A stretch of 64,000 bases of DNA. It comes from Paucibacter sp. KBW04 (GTDB lineage Bacteria; Pseudomonadota; Gammaproteobacteria; Burkholderiales; Burkholderiaceae_C). The position numbers and the translations under genes are program-made. Position 1 is the first letter of the stretch, and the number at the start of each line of letters is the position of its first letter. Where the stretch lies: NCBI RefSeq assembly GCF_003852425.1, contig NZ_QAJN01000002.1, forward strand, positions 124,001 to 188,000, given 5' to 3'. Below, piece by piece: positions 33,681-45,255 of the stretch. Below the pieces are notes generated by a model, which saw only the letters and a program-made list of their open reading frames with translations, was not told the DNA's origin and made no database searches.

Positions 33681-36507
33681 GCTGGGCAGGCTCAAGCCTT
33701 GCAGCCGCGGCGCCAAAGGCCTGCAGCCCAATGCCAATGGGCGGCGTCGCCTGCTGGAGATGGGCCGGGCGCTGGGCTGGCCCTCGCCCCTGGTTTTGCG
33801 CCAGGCGGTGTTGTTCTCGCATCTGGCTCGCTTGGCGCTGACGCTGAAGGAGGTCTCGGAGGTCGAGGTGCAGTTTCTGCGCAGCAGCAGCGAGTTGGCC
33901 TTCACCCTGCAGTACCAAGGCGGGCCCATCGAGGCCCATGAGTTGCCTGCCTGTGATCGCAGCGAGCAGATCCGCCTGGACGATGGTCGCCAGCAACTGC
34001 GCTTGCTGGTGGGTGAGCCCGATGATTTGCTGAGCATCCTGGATGCCGAGCGCCTGGAGCAAGCCCGTCAATGCCTGGCGATCCGCAGTGCCGACGAGTT
34101 ATTCGCCGACGTTCAGGTCAAGAACCAGGCCCTGGAAGAAGCCCACCAAACCCTGGAGCAGCGCATCAACGAGCGCACCATGGAGCTGCAGCAGGCCATG
34201 GCCATCGCCGAGGCGGCGGTGGAGACCAAGAGCGCATTTCTGGCCAATATGAGCCATGAGATCCGCACGCCGATGAACGCCATCATCGGCCTGGCCCACC
34301 TCTGCCTGAAGACCGATCTGAACGCGCGCCAACACGACTACGTCACCAAGATTCATCACTCCGGCCAGTCCCTGCTGGGCATCTTGAACGACATCCTGGA
34401 CTTCTCCCGCATCGAGGCCGGCAAGCTGGCGATGGAGGCGATCGAGTTTGAGCTCAGCACCGTGCTGGAGAGCTTGGTCACCGTGATCGCCCAGCGCGCC
34501 TATAGCAAGGGCCTGGAGCTGCTGATCGAGGTGCGTGAAGACGTGCCGCCGCATTTGATCGGCGACCCCCTGCGCCTGGGCCAGATCCTCACCAATCTGG
34601 TGGGCAATGCGATCAAGTTCACCGAGCAAGGCCAGGTCGGCCTGGAGATCAGCCTGGTGCAAGCCCAGGGTCAAGAGCTGCAGCTGCGCTTTGTGGTGGA
34701 GGACACCGGCATCGGCATGTCGCCCGAGCAATGCCGCAAGATGTTCAAGGCCTTCTCGCAAGCCGACGAGTCCACCACCCGCAAATACGGCGGCACCGGC
34801 TTGGGCCTGGCCATCAGCAAACGCCTGGTGGAGATGATGGGCGGCGAGATCGACGTCAGCTCCGAGCAGGACAAGGGCAGCCGCTTCTTCTTCACCGCCA
34901 ACTTCGGTCGCGGCGAGGGCCGCCCGACCCGGCCGGTGCTGCCGCCCCAGCTGCACCGCGCCCGCGCCCTGATCGTGGACGACAACCCCGTGGCCGAGCG
35001 CATCCTGCGCAAGCTCTTGGAGCGGCTTGAGCTGCGAGTGGACAGCTGCCAATCCGCCCTCGCCTCCTACGACTTGCTGGCCGCCGCCGACGGCCTGGAC
35101 CCCTACCGACTGGTGTTTCTGGACTGGAAGATGCCGGTGGTGGACGGCATGCAAGCCGCTCAGCACATCCGCCACGAGCTGCCCCTGAGCCACCCGCCGC
35201 GCCTGATCATGGTGACGGCCTTCGGCATGGAAGAAACCCGCGCCAAGGCCGAGGCCATAGGCGTGGACGGCTTTTTGCACAAGCCGGTCAACCCCTCCTC
35301 CTTGCTTGACGCCTTGATGGACCTCTACGGCGACTACAAGCTCAAACTGCCCGCCCCCGACGCGAGCGAGCCCTCGCTGCGCTTCGAGGACGTGCATGTG
35401 CTGCTGGTCGAAGACAACGAGATCAACCGCCAGATCGCGCTGGAGCTGTTTGCCCTGGTGGGCGTCAGCGCCGAGGTGGCGGTCAATGGCCAGGAGGCGG
35501 TGGAACACCTGCTGCGCAGCGGCCCCGAGCCCTTCGACATCGTCTTCATGGACATGCAGATGCCGGTGATGGACGGCCATGAGGCGGCCAAACGACTGCG
35601 CGCCGACCCACAGTTCGACTCCCTCCCCATCATCGCGATGACGGCCCACGCCATGGCCGAGGAGCGCGAGCGCTGCCTGAGCGAGGGCATGCAAGCCCAT
35701 ATCTCCAAGCCCCTGGACCCCGGCAATCTCTATCGCCATATCGCCCAGTACAGCGGCAAGGAGCTCAAGGCCCAACATGCCGAGGGTGGGCCGGTCGAAG
35801 CGGCCGCCCTGTCCGAGACCGCCGCCGCCCAGGACATGCAGGAGCGCCTGTCCAAATTCATCACCCAGCCCAGCCCCGAGGGCGAAGCCTTGATCGCCGC
35901 CCTGCCGGGCCTGGACATTGCCGCCGCCTTGCAGCGTTTCGTCAACGACGCAGGCTCTCTGCGCAATACCTTGCAACGCTTTTGCGTCAACCAGCGCCAG
36001 GCCCTGGAGGAGCTCAGCAGCGCCTTGAAACGGCAGAACTGGGCCGAGGGTGAGCGGGTCGCCCATACCTTGAAAGGCTTGTCCGCCACCTTCGGCATGG
36101 ACGCACTGGCCCAGGCCGCGGGAGCGCTTGAGCAGGCCTTGCGCCAGCCCGAGCCCGAGGCTCAAGTGCTGCACAGCGGCATGGCCGAGCTGAGCCAGGC
36201 CTTGCAAAGCGTGCTGGGCCAGTTGGACGCCTACTTCGGCAAGGCCAGCGACGCCACGGTGGAGATTTACGAGCCGGCACCTAGCGCCCATGCGGCGCCA
36301 GGCGACCCCGCCGCCGTCCAGGCCTTGCAAGAACGGCTGCGCCAGCTGCTGCAGGCCTCCGATCTGGACGCCCTGGCCCTGGCCGAGGAGAGCAGCGACT
36401 TGCTGCGCAGCTGGCTGGGCTCCTCCCAGGCCGATGCCTTGATGGACCATCTGCAACTGTTTGACTTCGACGCCGCCCTGGCTTTGCTGGACGCCGCCAA
36501 GGGCTAA
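33673..36507 (+). CDS. Hybrid sensor histidine kinase (HisKA-HATPase-REC-REC-Hpt) coupled to stressosome
   Basis: 944 residues from the ATG at 33673, overlapping rsbX. No transmembrane segment is evident. Residues 1-about 140 are an unrecognised N-terminal domain, then a coiled coil (about 145-180, [20 protein letters not shown]). HisKA has H195 in [12 protein letters not shown]. HATPase has [26 protein letters not shown] and [12 protein letters not shown]. Two receivers follow, with D484 (FLDWKMP) and D627 (FMDMQMP), then an Hpt domain with H798 ([13 protein letters not shown]). The kinase is cytosolic, so its input probably comes from RsbT or another stressosome protein. Its likely output is the divergent HD-GYP regulator. 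Confidence 0.94.
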   Translation: MIELGRLKPCSRGAKGLQPNANGRRRLLEMGRALGWPSPLVLRQAVLFSHLARLALTLKEVSEVEVQFLRSSSELAFTLQYQGGPIEAHELPACDRSEQIRLDDGRQQLRLLVGEPDDLLSILDAERLEQARQCLAIRSADELFADVQVKNQALEEAHQTLEQRINERTMELQQAMAIAEAAVETKSAFLANMSHEIRTPMNAIIGLAHLCLKTDLNARQHDYVTKIHHSGQSLLGILNDILDFSRIEAGKLAMEAIEFELSTVLESLVTVIAQRAYSKGLELLIEVREDVPPHLIGDPLRLGQILTNLVGNAIKFTEQGQVGLEISLVQAQGQELQLRFVVEDTGIGMSPEQCRKMFKAFSQADESTTRKYGGTGLGLAISKRLVEMMGGEIDVSSEQDKGSRFFFTANFGRGEGRPTRPVLPPQLHRARALIVDDNPVAERILRKLLERLELRVDSCQSALASYDLLAAADGLDPYRLVFLDWKMPVVDGMQAAQHIRHELPLSHPPRLIMVTAFGMEETRAKAEAIGVDGFLHKPVNPSSLLDALMDLYGDYKLKLPAPDASEPSLRFEDVHVLLVEDNEINRQIALELFALVGVSAEVAVNGQEAVEHLLRSGPEPFDIVFMDMQMPVMDGHEAAKRLRADPQFDSLPIIAMTAHAMAEERERCLSEGMQAHISKPLDPGNLYRHIAQYSGKELKAQHAEGGPVEAAALSETAAAQDMQERLSKFITQPSPEGEALIAALPGLDIAAALQRFVNDAGSLRNTLQRFCVNQRQALEELSSALKRQNWAEGERVAHTLKGLSATFGMDALAQAAGALEQALRQPEPEAQVLHSGMAELSQALQSVLGQLDAYFGKASDATVEIYEPAPSAHAAPGDPAAVQALQERLRQLLQASDLDALALAEESSDLLRSWLGSSQADALMDHLQLFDFDAALALLDAAKG

Positions 36508-36594
36508 ATTGAGACAAGCCAGCGCTGAGCCTAGCCCCACCTAGAATCGGCCGCTGCCCTCCAATCACCCGCCCTTGGCTGCGGGCCCCGCGAG

Positions 36595-38358
36595 ATGACC
36601 CTGACCCAAATGTTGCTCGGCTTTGTACGCCGGCATTGGCGCGCCTATGCCGCCGCCGCCCTGATGCTGGCCAGCATCGCCGTGCTGACCACCTGGATCC
36701 CGCGCCAGGTGGGCCATGTGGTGGACGGCATGGTGGCCGGCTCCCTGCAGGGTCAGGTCTTGCTCCAGCAGCTGGGCCTGCTGGTGGCGGCCGGTGCGGC
36801 CATTTATCTGCTGCGGGTGGGCTGGCGCCTGGCCTTGTTCGCCGCCGCCTACCGCCTGGGCCAGCAGCTGCGCACCCAGCTCTATGCCCGCTTGAGTCTG
36901 CAAGGTCCGGTGTTCTTCCAGGCCAAGCGCAGCGGTGATTTGATGGCCTTGGCCACCAACGACGTGGACGCCGTCGAGATGGCCGCGGGCGAGGCCTTGC
37001 TGGCAGCCTTTGATGGCACGCTGACTCTGGTCTTGGTACTCCTGATGATGACCGTGGGCGTGGATTGGCGCCTGGGCCTCGCCGCGCTGCTGCCCTTCCC
37101 CCTGATGGCGCTGGCGTTCTGGCGCATCTCCGACCATATCCACCACGCCTGGCAAAGCTCGCTGGGGCGCTTTTCAAAACTCAATCAGCATGTGCAAGAA
37201 GGCCTGGCCAGCGTGCGCACCCTGCGCGCCCTAGGCCTGGCCGAGCACAACGCCGGCCAGTTCCGCACCTTGGCGGCCAGCGCCGGTGAGGCCAGCTTTC
37301 AGGCCCAGCGTTGGGAAGCAGCTTACGAGCCCGCCGTGGGCATGACGCTGAGCGCGGCCACCGTCATCGCCCTGGGCCTGGGCGGCGTGCTGGTCGCCAA
37401 ACAAGAGCTCAGCATCGGCCAGCTGACCTCTTTCACCATGTATCTGGGCCAGCTGATCTGGCCCATGTTTGCCGCCGGCTGGGTGCTGTCCCTGCTGGAG
37501 CGTGGGCGCGCCGCCTGGGACCGCCTGCTGCCCGTGCTGGAAGCGCCCCTGAGCTTGGAAGACAAGGGCCAGCAGCCCATGCCGGCCCAGGCCCAGCTGA
37601 GCTTTGAGGATTTGACTTTTAGCTACGCCGAGGCCAGCAAGCCGGCCCTGCAAGACATCCAGCTGCAGCTGCGCCCCGGCCAAACCCTGGGCCTGGTGGG
37701 GCCCACGGGCGCGGGCAAGTCCACGCTGCTGAATCTGATCCTGCGCCAGTTCGAACCCAGTGAGGGTCGCATCGCGGTGAGTGCCGATGGCCAAACCCTG
37801 GGCCTGCCCGAGATCAGCCTGACCAGCCTGCGCGCCGCCATCGCCTGGGTGCCACAAGAGCCATTTTTGTTCTCGGCCTCCATCGCGGAAAACATCGCCC
37901 TGGCACGCCCCACGGCCACCCGCGCCGAGGTCGAACAAGCCGCCCGCATGGCGGCCGTGCACGACGACATCACGCGCCTGCCCCAGGGCTATGAGACCGA
38001 GGTGGGCGAGCGCGGCGTGACGCTTTCCGGCGGCCAGCGCCAGCGGGTGGCGATCGCGCGTGCCCTGCTGTCCGAGGCGCCGATTCTGCTGCTGGACGAT
38101 GCCTTGTCGGCCGTGGACACCGGCACCGAAACGCAGATCCTCGACCATTTGCGCGAGCTGCGCCAGGCACGCCCCGAGCGCAGCGTCATCATCGTCAGCC
38201 ATCGCCTCAGCGCGGTGATGGAGGCCGACCAGATCGCCGTGCTGCGCGCGGGCCGCATCAGCGAACAGGGCCGGCATGCCGAGCTGCTGGAGGCCGGCGC
38301 CTGGTACGCCAGCCAATGGCGTTATCAACAACTGGAGGCCAGCCTTGATGCGCTCTGA
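36595..38358 (+). CDS. ABC exporter half-transporter, MdlA-like
   Basis: 587 residues. Six-helix exporter membrane domain (about 1-310), then a nucleotide-binding domain with Walker A GPTGAGKSTL, signature TLSGGQRQRVAIARAL, Walker B ILLLDDALSAVD and H-loop VSHR. The Asp in place of the catalytic Glu (LDDALS) suggests a degenerate site, as is common in one half of heterodimeric exporters. It overlaps the next gene by 11 bases; together they form an MdlAB/SmdAB-like heterodimer. Substrate unknown. Confidence 0.92.
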   Translation: MTLTQMLLGFVRRHWRAYAAAALMLASIAVLTTWIPRQVGHVVDGMVAGSLQGQVLLQQLGLLVAAGAAIYLLRVGWRLALFAAAYRLGQQLRTQLYARLSLQGPVFFQAKRSGDLMALATNDVDAVEMAAGEALLAAFDGTLTLVLVLLMMTVGVDWRLGLAALLPFPLMALAFWRISDHIHHAWQSSLGRFSKLNQHVQEGLASVRTLRALGLAEHNAGQFRTLAASAGEASFQAQRWEAAYEPAVGMTLSAATVIALGLGGVLVAKQELSIGQLTSFTMYLGQLIWPMFAAGWVLSLLERGRAAWDRLLPVLEAPLSLEDKGQQPMPAQAQLSFEDLTFSYAEASKPALQDIQLQLRPGQTLGLVGPTGAGKSTLLNLILRQFEPSEGRIAVSADGQTLGLPEISLTSLRAAIAWVPQEPFLFSASIAENIALARPTATRAEVEQAARMAAVHDDITRLPQGYETEVGERGVTLSGGQRQRVAIARALLSEAPILLLDDALSAVDTGTETQILDHLRELRQARPERSVIIVSHRLSAVMEADQIAVLRAGRISEQGRHAELLEAGAWYASQWRYQQLEASLDAL

Positions 38359-40108
38359 AGAAGTCAAAAAAGACGAGCGGCCCTGGGCCTCGGTCGGCCT
38401 GCTGCTGGATGCCGCCAAGCCGGAGAAGCGCACGATGCGATGGGGCGTTTTGTGGCTGCTCGTCGCCGCCGGCCTGGAAGCCTTGGGGCCCATCATCGGC
38501 AAGCAATTCATCGACGCGCACCTGCTGCCGCGCCAATTCGACCTCCCCGCCATGGCCATGCTGCTCACGGGCTTGCTGGCCTGCGGCTGGGTGGCCAGCT
38601 GGATCCGTTACGCCCAGCTCAGCCGCATGGCCGGTGTGGCCCAGCGCTCGGTGCTGCGCTTGCGCGAGCAGGTCTATGCCCATGTGCTGGCCCTGCCCAT
38701 GGCTTTTTTTGATCGCGCCATCACCGGCCAGCTGGTCAGCCGCGTCACCAATGACAGCGAGGCGGTCAACACGCTTTATCGCCAGGTGCTGTATGTGATG
38801 CTGGACTCCAGCATCGTGGTGCTGGGCTCGCTGATCGCCATGGCCTGGCTGGACTGGCGGCTGATGCTGATCGTCGCCACCCTGATCCCGGCCATGGTCG
38901 TCATCATCTTGCTTTACCAGCGCCTGAGCGCGCCGGCCGTGGCCCGCGCCCGCCAGCTGCGCAGCGAGATCAATGCGCAGATGGCCGAGAGCATGGCCGG
39001 CATGGCCATGTTGCAGGCGGCCGGCGCGGCCCAGCGCTTTGGCGAACGCTTCGGCAGCACCAACAGCGCTCACTTCGACGCGCGCCAGAAAGAGCTGCGC
39101 GCCAATGCCTGGCTTTTGCGCCCGGCCCTGGACTTGCTCAATGTGATGCTCTTGGTCACCGTCATCTACGGCTTTGGCCGGCGCGAGATGTCGGGCCTGG
39201 AGGTGGGCCTGCTCTATGCCTTCCTGAGCTATATCGCCCGGGTGGTGGAGCCGCTGATCCAGATCACCATGCAGTTCGGCCAGCTGCAGCAGTCCATGGT
39301 GGCGGCCTCGCGGGTGCGCAGCCTGTTGCAAGAGACCGCACCTGTCGTGGCCAGCGCCAGCGGCCGGCCGATTAGCCAAGGCCAAATCGAGATCGATCAA
39401 CTCAGCTTCGGCTACGCGCCCGAGCGGCCCGTGCTGCATGAGTTGAATGTGCAGATTCCGGCCGGCTCTTTTGTGGGCATCGTCGGCCATACCGGCAGCG
39501 GCAAGTCCACCCTGCTCTCGCTCTTGCTGCGCTTTTACGCGCCCCAGCTGGGGCGCATCAGCATCGATGGCCAGGCCTTGTCCGAGATCCCCGACGCCGC
39601 CTTCCGCGCCGCCGTGGGCCTGGTGCCGCAAGAACCCTATCTGATGGCAGCCTCGGCGCGCGAGAACATCGCCATGGGCCGCAAGATCCCCGAGGCCCAG
39701 CTGCGCGCCGCGGCACGCGCCGCCCGCATCGATGAGTTTTTGGACGGCCTGCCGCAGGGCTGGGACACGCTCATGGGTGAAGGCGGCGCCCGCGTCTCCA
39801 CCGGCCAAAAGCAGCTGATCGCCATGGCTCGCGCCCTGGCCGGTGCGCCCAAGATTCTGTTCCTGGACGAGGCCACCTCGAACATCGACAGCGCCACCGA
39901 GCGCATCGTCAGCGAGGCCCTGACGGCCTTGCGCGGCCAGGTGACGATTCTGGCGATTGCCCACCGGCTCTCCACCATCCGCGAGGCCGATCAAATCATC
40001 GTGCTCAACCACGGCCATCTGGCCGAGCGCGGCCGCCATGTGGAGCTGATGGGCTTGGAGGGCGGGATCTATCAGCGCCTGGTTCAGTTGCAGGATTTGA
40101 GCGACTAG
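38348..40108 (+). CDS. ABC exporter half-transporter, MdlB-like
   Basis: 586 residues from the ATG at 38348, inside the end of the preceding gene. Six-helix membrane domain and a nucleotide-binding domain with Walker A GHTGSGKSTL, Walker B ILFLDEATSNID with the catalytic Glu, and H-loop AHRLST. The signature motif is VSTGQKQLIAMARAL instead of LSGGQ, as in the MdlB branch. The pair therefore has one consensus and one degenerate ATP site. Confidence 0.92.
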   Translation: MRSEEVKKDERPWASVGLLLDAAKPEKRTMRWGVLWLLVAAGLEALGPIIGKQFIDAHLLPRQFDLPAMAMLLTGLLACGWVASWIRYAQLSRMAGVAQRSVLRLREQVYAHVLALPMAFFDRAITGQLVSRVTNDSEAVNTLYRQVLYVMLDSSIVVLGSLIAMAWLDWRLMLIVATLIPAMVVIILLYQRLSAPAVARARQLRSEINAQMAESMAGMAMLQAAGAAQRFGERFGSTNSAHFDARQKELRANAWLLRPALDLLNVMLLVTVIYGFGRREMSGLEVGLLYAFLSYIARVVEPLIQITMQFGQLQQSMVAASRVRSLLQETAPVVASASGRPISQGQIEIDQLSFGYAPERPVLHELNVQIPAGSFVGIVGHTGSGKSTLLSLLLRFYAPQLGRISIDGQALSEIPDAAFRAAVGLVPQEPYLMAASARENIAMGRKIPEAQLRAAARAARIDEFLDGLPQGWDTLMGEGGARVSTGQKQLIAMARALAGAPKILFLDEATSNIDSATERIVSEALTALRGQVTILAIAHRLSTIREADQIIVLNHGHLAERGRHVELMGLEGGIYQRLVQLQDLSD

Positions 40109-40115
40109 AACGGAA

Positions 40116-40140
40116 AAGGCCGGGCAACAAGCCCGGCCTT
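40116..40140. terminator. Bidirectional terminator between ABC exporter and M4 protease
   Basis: AAGGCCGGGC-aacaa-GCCCGGCCTT is a perfect 10-bp stem. Read on the minus strand, the stem is followed by TT after its own TT, giving a T-run for the protease gene. It sits eight bases after the exporter stop and 16 bases from the protease stop. Confidence 0.85.
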
Positions 40141-40156
40141 GCCGTCATGCAGAGTC

Positions 40157-42447
<2,291 letters not shown>

Positions 42448-44064
42448 ATGATGGCGAATCGAGGACAAAACAAACACCCATCCCGCTGGGGACTCGCCCT
42501 GGGCCTGAGTGCACTGATGCTCAGCGCCGCACCGGCTGTCGCGGCTTCGCAGGGCCGAGTTTGGATCAGCCTGGGCGATGCCGCCTACCAGCAGCTGCAA
42601 GCCCTGCCCGCGCTCAAGGCTCGCAGCGAAGCCTCGGTCGCGGCCTTGGCCTCGCGCCCAAGCCAGAGTGCCGACACGCTGGCTCGCGCCGCGCCGCTGG
42701 AACAAGTGCATCTGGTCGAGGTGGATGAGGCCGGCCTGGGTCAGCTGTCTGAAGCCATCCATGAAACACTGCGCCGCTGCGGCGGCTATATGTACCACGC
42801 CAGCAAGGCGGAAGGCCTGCGCAGCCTGCAGCGCTTGGCACAACCGCAGCAGCCCACGCTGACGCCCACCCGACCCAGCTATCTGGTCGATCAGCAAGCC
42901 AAGATCACCCCCATGCTCAGCCAAATGCAGGCCAGCAATATCGGCCAGACCATTCTGGATCTGTCCGCCCATACCAACCGCTTCTACACCACCAGCGGCG
43001 GTGTGGCAGCCTCCAACTGGCTGAAGACGCGCTGGAGCAATCTGACGGCTGGCCGCAGCGACGTCACGATCGAGCAGTTCCCCCATCCGAATTGGCCGCA
43101 GCAATCGGTGATTGCCACCTTCAGGGGTTCAGACAATCCGGGCGAGGTGGTGGTGCTAGGCGCCCACCTTGACTCCACCGGCGGTTCGGGCACGAGCGAG
43201 GCGACGCGCGCCCCCGGGGCCGATGACGATGCCTCCGGCGTCGCCAGCCTGACGGAGATCATCCGCACCCTGGTCGCCAACAACTTCAAGCCCCGCCGCA
43301 CCCTCAAATTCATGGCCTATGCGGCGGAGGAGGTCGGCTTGCGGGGTTCGCAAGAAATCGCCGCCAAGCTGGCGTCCTTGAACACCAATGTGGTGGGCGT
43401 GCTGCAGTTGGACATGACCAATTACAAGGGCTCGCCCAACGATATCTACATCTTCACCGACTACACCGACGGCTCGCAAAATCAGTTCCTGACCCAGCTG
43501 ATTCAGACCTATCAGCCAACGCTCACGATAGGCAGCGACCGCTGTGGTTATGCCTGCTCCGACCATGCATCCTGGAGCGCCCAGGGCTATGCCGCCAGCA
43601 TGCCATTCGAGGCCTCGTTCTCGGGTGACAACCCTTACATCCACACCGCCAACGATACCTATGCCAATAGCGGCAACCAGGCCGAGCATTCGCTGAAGTT
43701 TGCGCGCCTGGGCTTGTCCTATGCGGTGGAGCTGGGCGCCGACGGGCCTGGCGCTCGGCAGCCGGCGGACAAAGTAGAGGTCTTCAACGGTGATTTGACG
43801 ACCGGCCAGTCACGCAGTTTTGGGCCCTTCAGACTCAAGGCCGGCGGCACCCTGAAGGCCAATACCAGTGGCACGGGCGACATCGACCTGTACGTCAAAA
43901 AGGGCAGCGCCGCCAGCGCCAGCAGCTACGACTGCAAGAGTGAGGGCAGCACTTCCACCGAGAGTTGCAACGTCAGCACCAACAGCGATGTCGATGTGTA
44001 TGTGACGCTCTTGGGCTATAGCGCCGGCAGCTACAAGCTCACCGTCACCTACAAGGCCAAGTAA
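42448..44064 (+). CDS. Secreted M28 leucyl-type aminopeptidase with PPC domain
   Basis: 538 residues; the ATG at 42448 follows GGAGAGAAAA and starts a signal peptide ending near APAVAA. The catalytic domain resembles Aeromonas/Vibrio aminopeptidase. Two-zinc ligands can be placed at GAHLDS (His), GADDDASG (Asp), YAAEEVGLRG (Glu pair), QLDMTNY (Asp) and YIHTANDT (His). CGYACSDHASW carries a likely disulphide. The C-terminal 100 residues are a PPC domain (DIDLYVKKGSAASAS). It removes N-terminal residues from peptides, complementing the divergent M4 endopeptidase. Confidence 0.93.
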   Translation: MMANRGQNKHPSRWGLALGLSALMLSAAPAVAASQGRVWISLGDAAYQQLQALPALKARSEASVAALASRPSQSADTLARAAPLEQVHLVEVDEAGLGQLSEAIHETLRRCGGYMYHASKAEGLRSLQRLAQPQQPTLTPTRPSYLVDQQAKITPMLSQMQASNIGQTILDLSAHTNRFYTTSGGVAASNWLKTRWSNLTAGRSDVTIEQFPHPNWPQQSVIATFRGSDNPGEVVVLGAHLDSTGGSGTSEATRAPGADDDASGVASLTEIIRTLVANNFKPRRTLKFMAYAAEEVGLRGSQEIAAKLASLNTNVVGVLQLDMTNYKGSPNDIYIFTDYTDGSQNQFLTQLIQTYQPTLTIGSDRCGYACSDHASWSAQGYAASMPFEASFSGDNPYIHTANDTYANSGNQAEHSLKFARLGLSYAVELGADGPGARQPADKVEVFNGDLTTGQSRSFGPFRLKAGGTLKANTSGTGDIDLYVKKGSAASASSYDCKSEGSTSTESCNVSTNSDVDVYVTLLGYSAGSYKLTVTYKAK

Positions 44065-44106
44065 TGTTTGACGCGAAGGTGGGGCCGATCACAGACCGCC
44101 CTGCCC

Positions 44107-44292
44107 TCACAAAAACATGGCCAACCGCTCCAGAATCAAGACGGCAAAGAAACCCAGGCCGGCCAAGACCGTCCATTTGACGATGACCAGGCCGCGCTGG
44201 CGCCAGACGACCTGGCCGGTGGCGATATAGAGCGCAAACGAGAGCACGCCCGCAAACAGCAGCAGGCCAACGACGAGGCGGAAGATCATCAT
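44107..44292 (-). CDS. Small two-helix inner-membrane protein downstream of lpxC
   Basis: 61 residues with two transmembrane helices separated by a short basic loop (VWRQRG). It follows lpxC by nine bases on the same strand and is likely co-transcribed. No recognised family motif. It looks real: it is tightly linked, hydrophobic and free of shadow-like composition. Function unknown. Confidence 0.65.
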   Translation of the reverse strand: MMIFRLVVGLLLFAGVLSFALYIATGQVVWRQRGLVIVKWTVLAGLGFFAVLILERLAMFL

Positions 44293-44301
44293 GGTGTTTG
44301 C

Positions 44302-45237
44302 TTACCAGGCCGGTGCCAGTTTGGCAAAGCCCTGCGGGGCCTTGGCCTCGTCTTCAAAAGTGACGTAGTCATACGCCGTCTCGTCCGCCAGCAAGGCGCG
44401 CAGCAGCTTGTTGTTGAGCGCGTGGCCGCCCTTGAAGGAGGTATAGGCCGCCAAGAGCGGATGGCCCACCACCTGCATATCGCCGATGGCATCGAGGATT
44501 TTGTGCTTCACGAACTCATCGTCGTAGCGCAGGCCATCGGCATTGAGCACGCGGTAGTCGTCCACCACGATGGCGTTGTCCATGGAGCCGCCCAGGGTCA
44601 GGCCGCGCGAGCGCATCAGCTCGATATCGCTGGTCATGCCAAAGGTGCGGGCGCGTGCGATCTCGCGCTTGTACTGGCCGCTGCCCATATCGAACACATA
44701 TTGCTGGCCGGTGGCCGAGACAGCGGGGTTGTCGAACTCGATCTCAAAGCTCAGTGTGTAACCGTGATGGGGTGCAAGCCGAGCCCACATCAGGCGTTTG
44801 CCCTCGCCCTGGCGCACTTCCACCGTCTTCTTGACGCGCAAAAACTTCTTGGGCTCCTTCTGCAGCTCGATGCCGGCGCTCTGCAGCAGGTAGACAAAGC
44901 TGGCGGCCGAACCGTCGAGTATGGGCACCTCGTCGGCATTGATGTCGACGTAGAGATTGTCCAGCCCCAGGCCCGCGCAGGCCGAGAGCAGATGTTCAAT
45001 GGTCTGCACCTTGGGGCCGCCGGGGTCGCCATTCGGGCTGATGGTGGTGGCCATGCGGGTGTCGCAGACCGTGTCGGTGCGCACGGGGATGTCGACCGGC
45101 GTGTTCAGGTCGACACGGCGAAAAACAATGCCCGTGTCGGGCGCGGCGGGGCGCAGGGTCAGCTCGACTCTTTGCCCGCTGTGTATGCCCACGCCCACGG
45201 CACGGGTCAGAGACTTCAGCGTTCTTTGTTGCAGCAT
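44302..45237 (-). CDS. lpxC: UDP-3-O-acyl-N-acetylglucosamine deacetylase
   Basis: 311 residues, full length. Zinc-dependent, committed step of lipid A synthesis. Conserved blocks are [15 protein letters not shown] at the N-terminus, [13 protein letters not shown] with the first zinc His, and [17 protein letters not shown] with the His and Asp ligands, followed by FKGGHALNN. In many betaproteobacteria lpxC lies near ftsZ; here a histidine kinase gene lies between them, and lpxC starts 18 bp after that gene's stop. Confidence 0.96.
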   Translation of the reverse strand: MLQQRTLKSLTRAVGVGIHSGQRVELTLRPAAPDTGIVFRRVDLNTPVDIPVRTDTVCDTRMATTISPNGDPGGPKVQTIEHLLSACAGLGLDNLYVDINADEVPILDGSAASFVYLLQSAGIELQKEPKKFLRVKKTVEVRQGEGKRLMWARLAPHHGYTLSFEIEFDNPAVSATGQQYVFDMGSGQYKREIARARTFGMTSDIELMRSRGLTLGGSMDNAIVVDDYRVLNADGLRYDDEFVKHKILDAIGDMQVVGHPLLAAYTSFKGGHALNNKLLRALLADETAYDYVTFEDEAKAPQGFAKLAPAW

Positions 45238-45255
45238 GGGCGAGATTGTCGGCGA

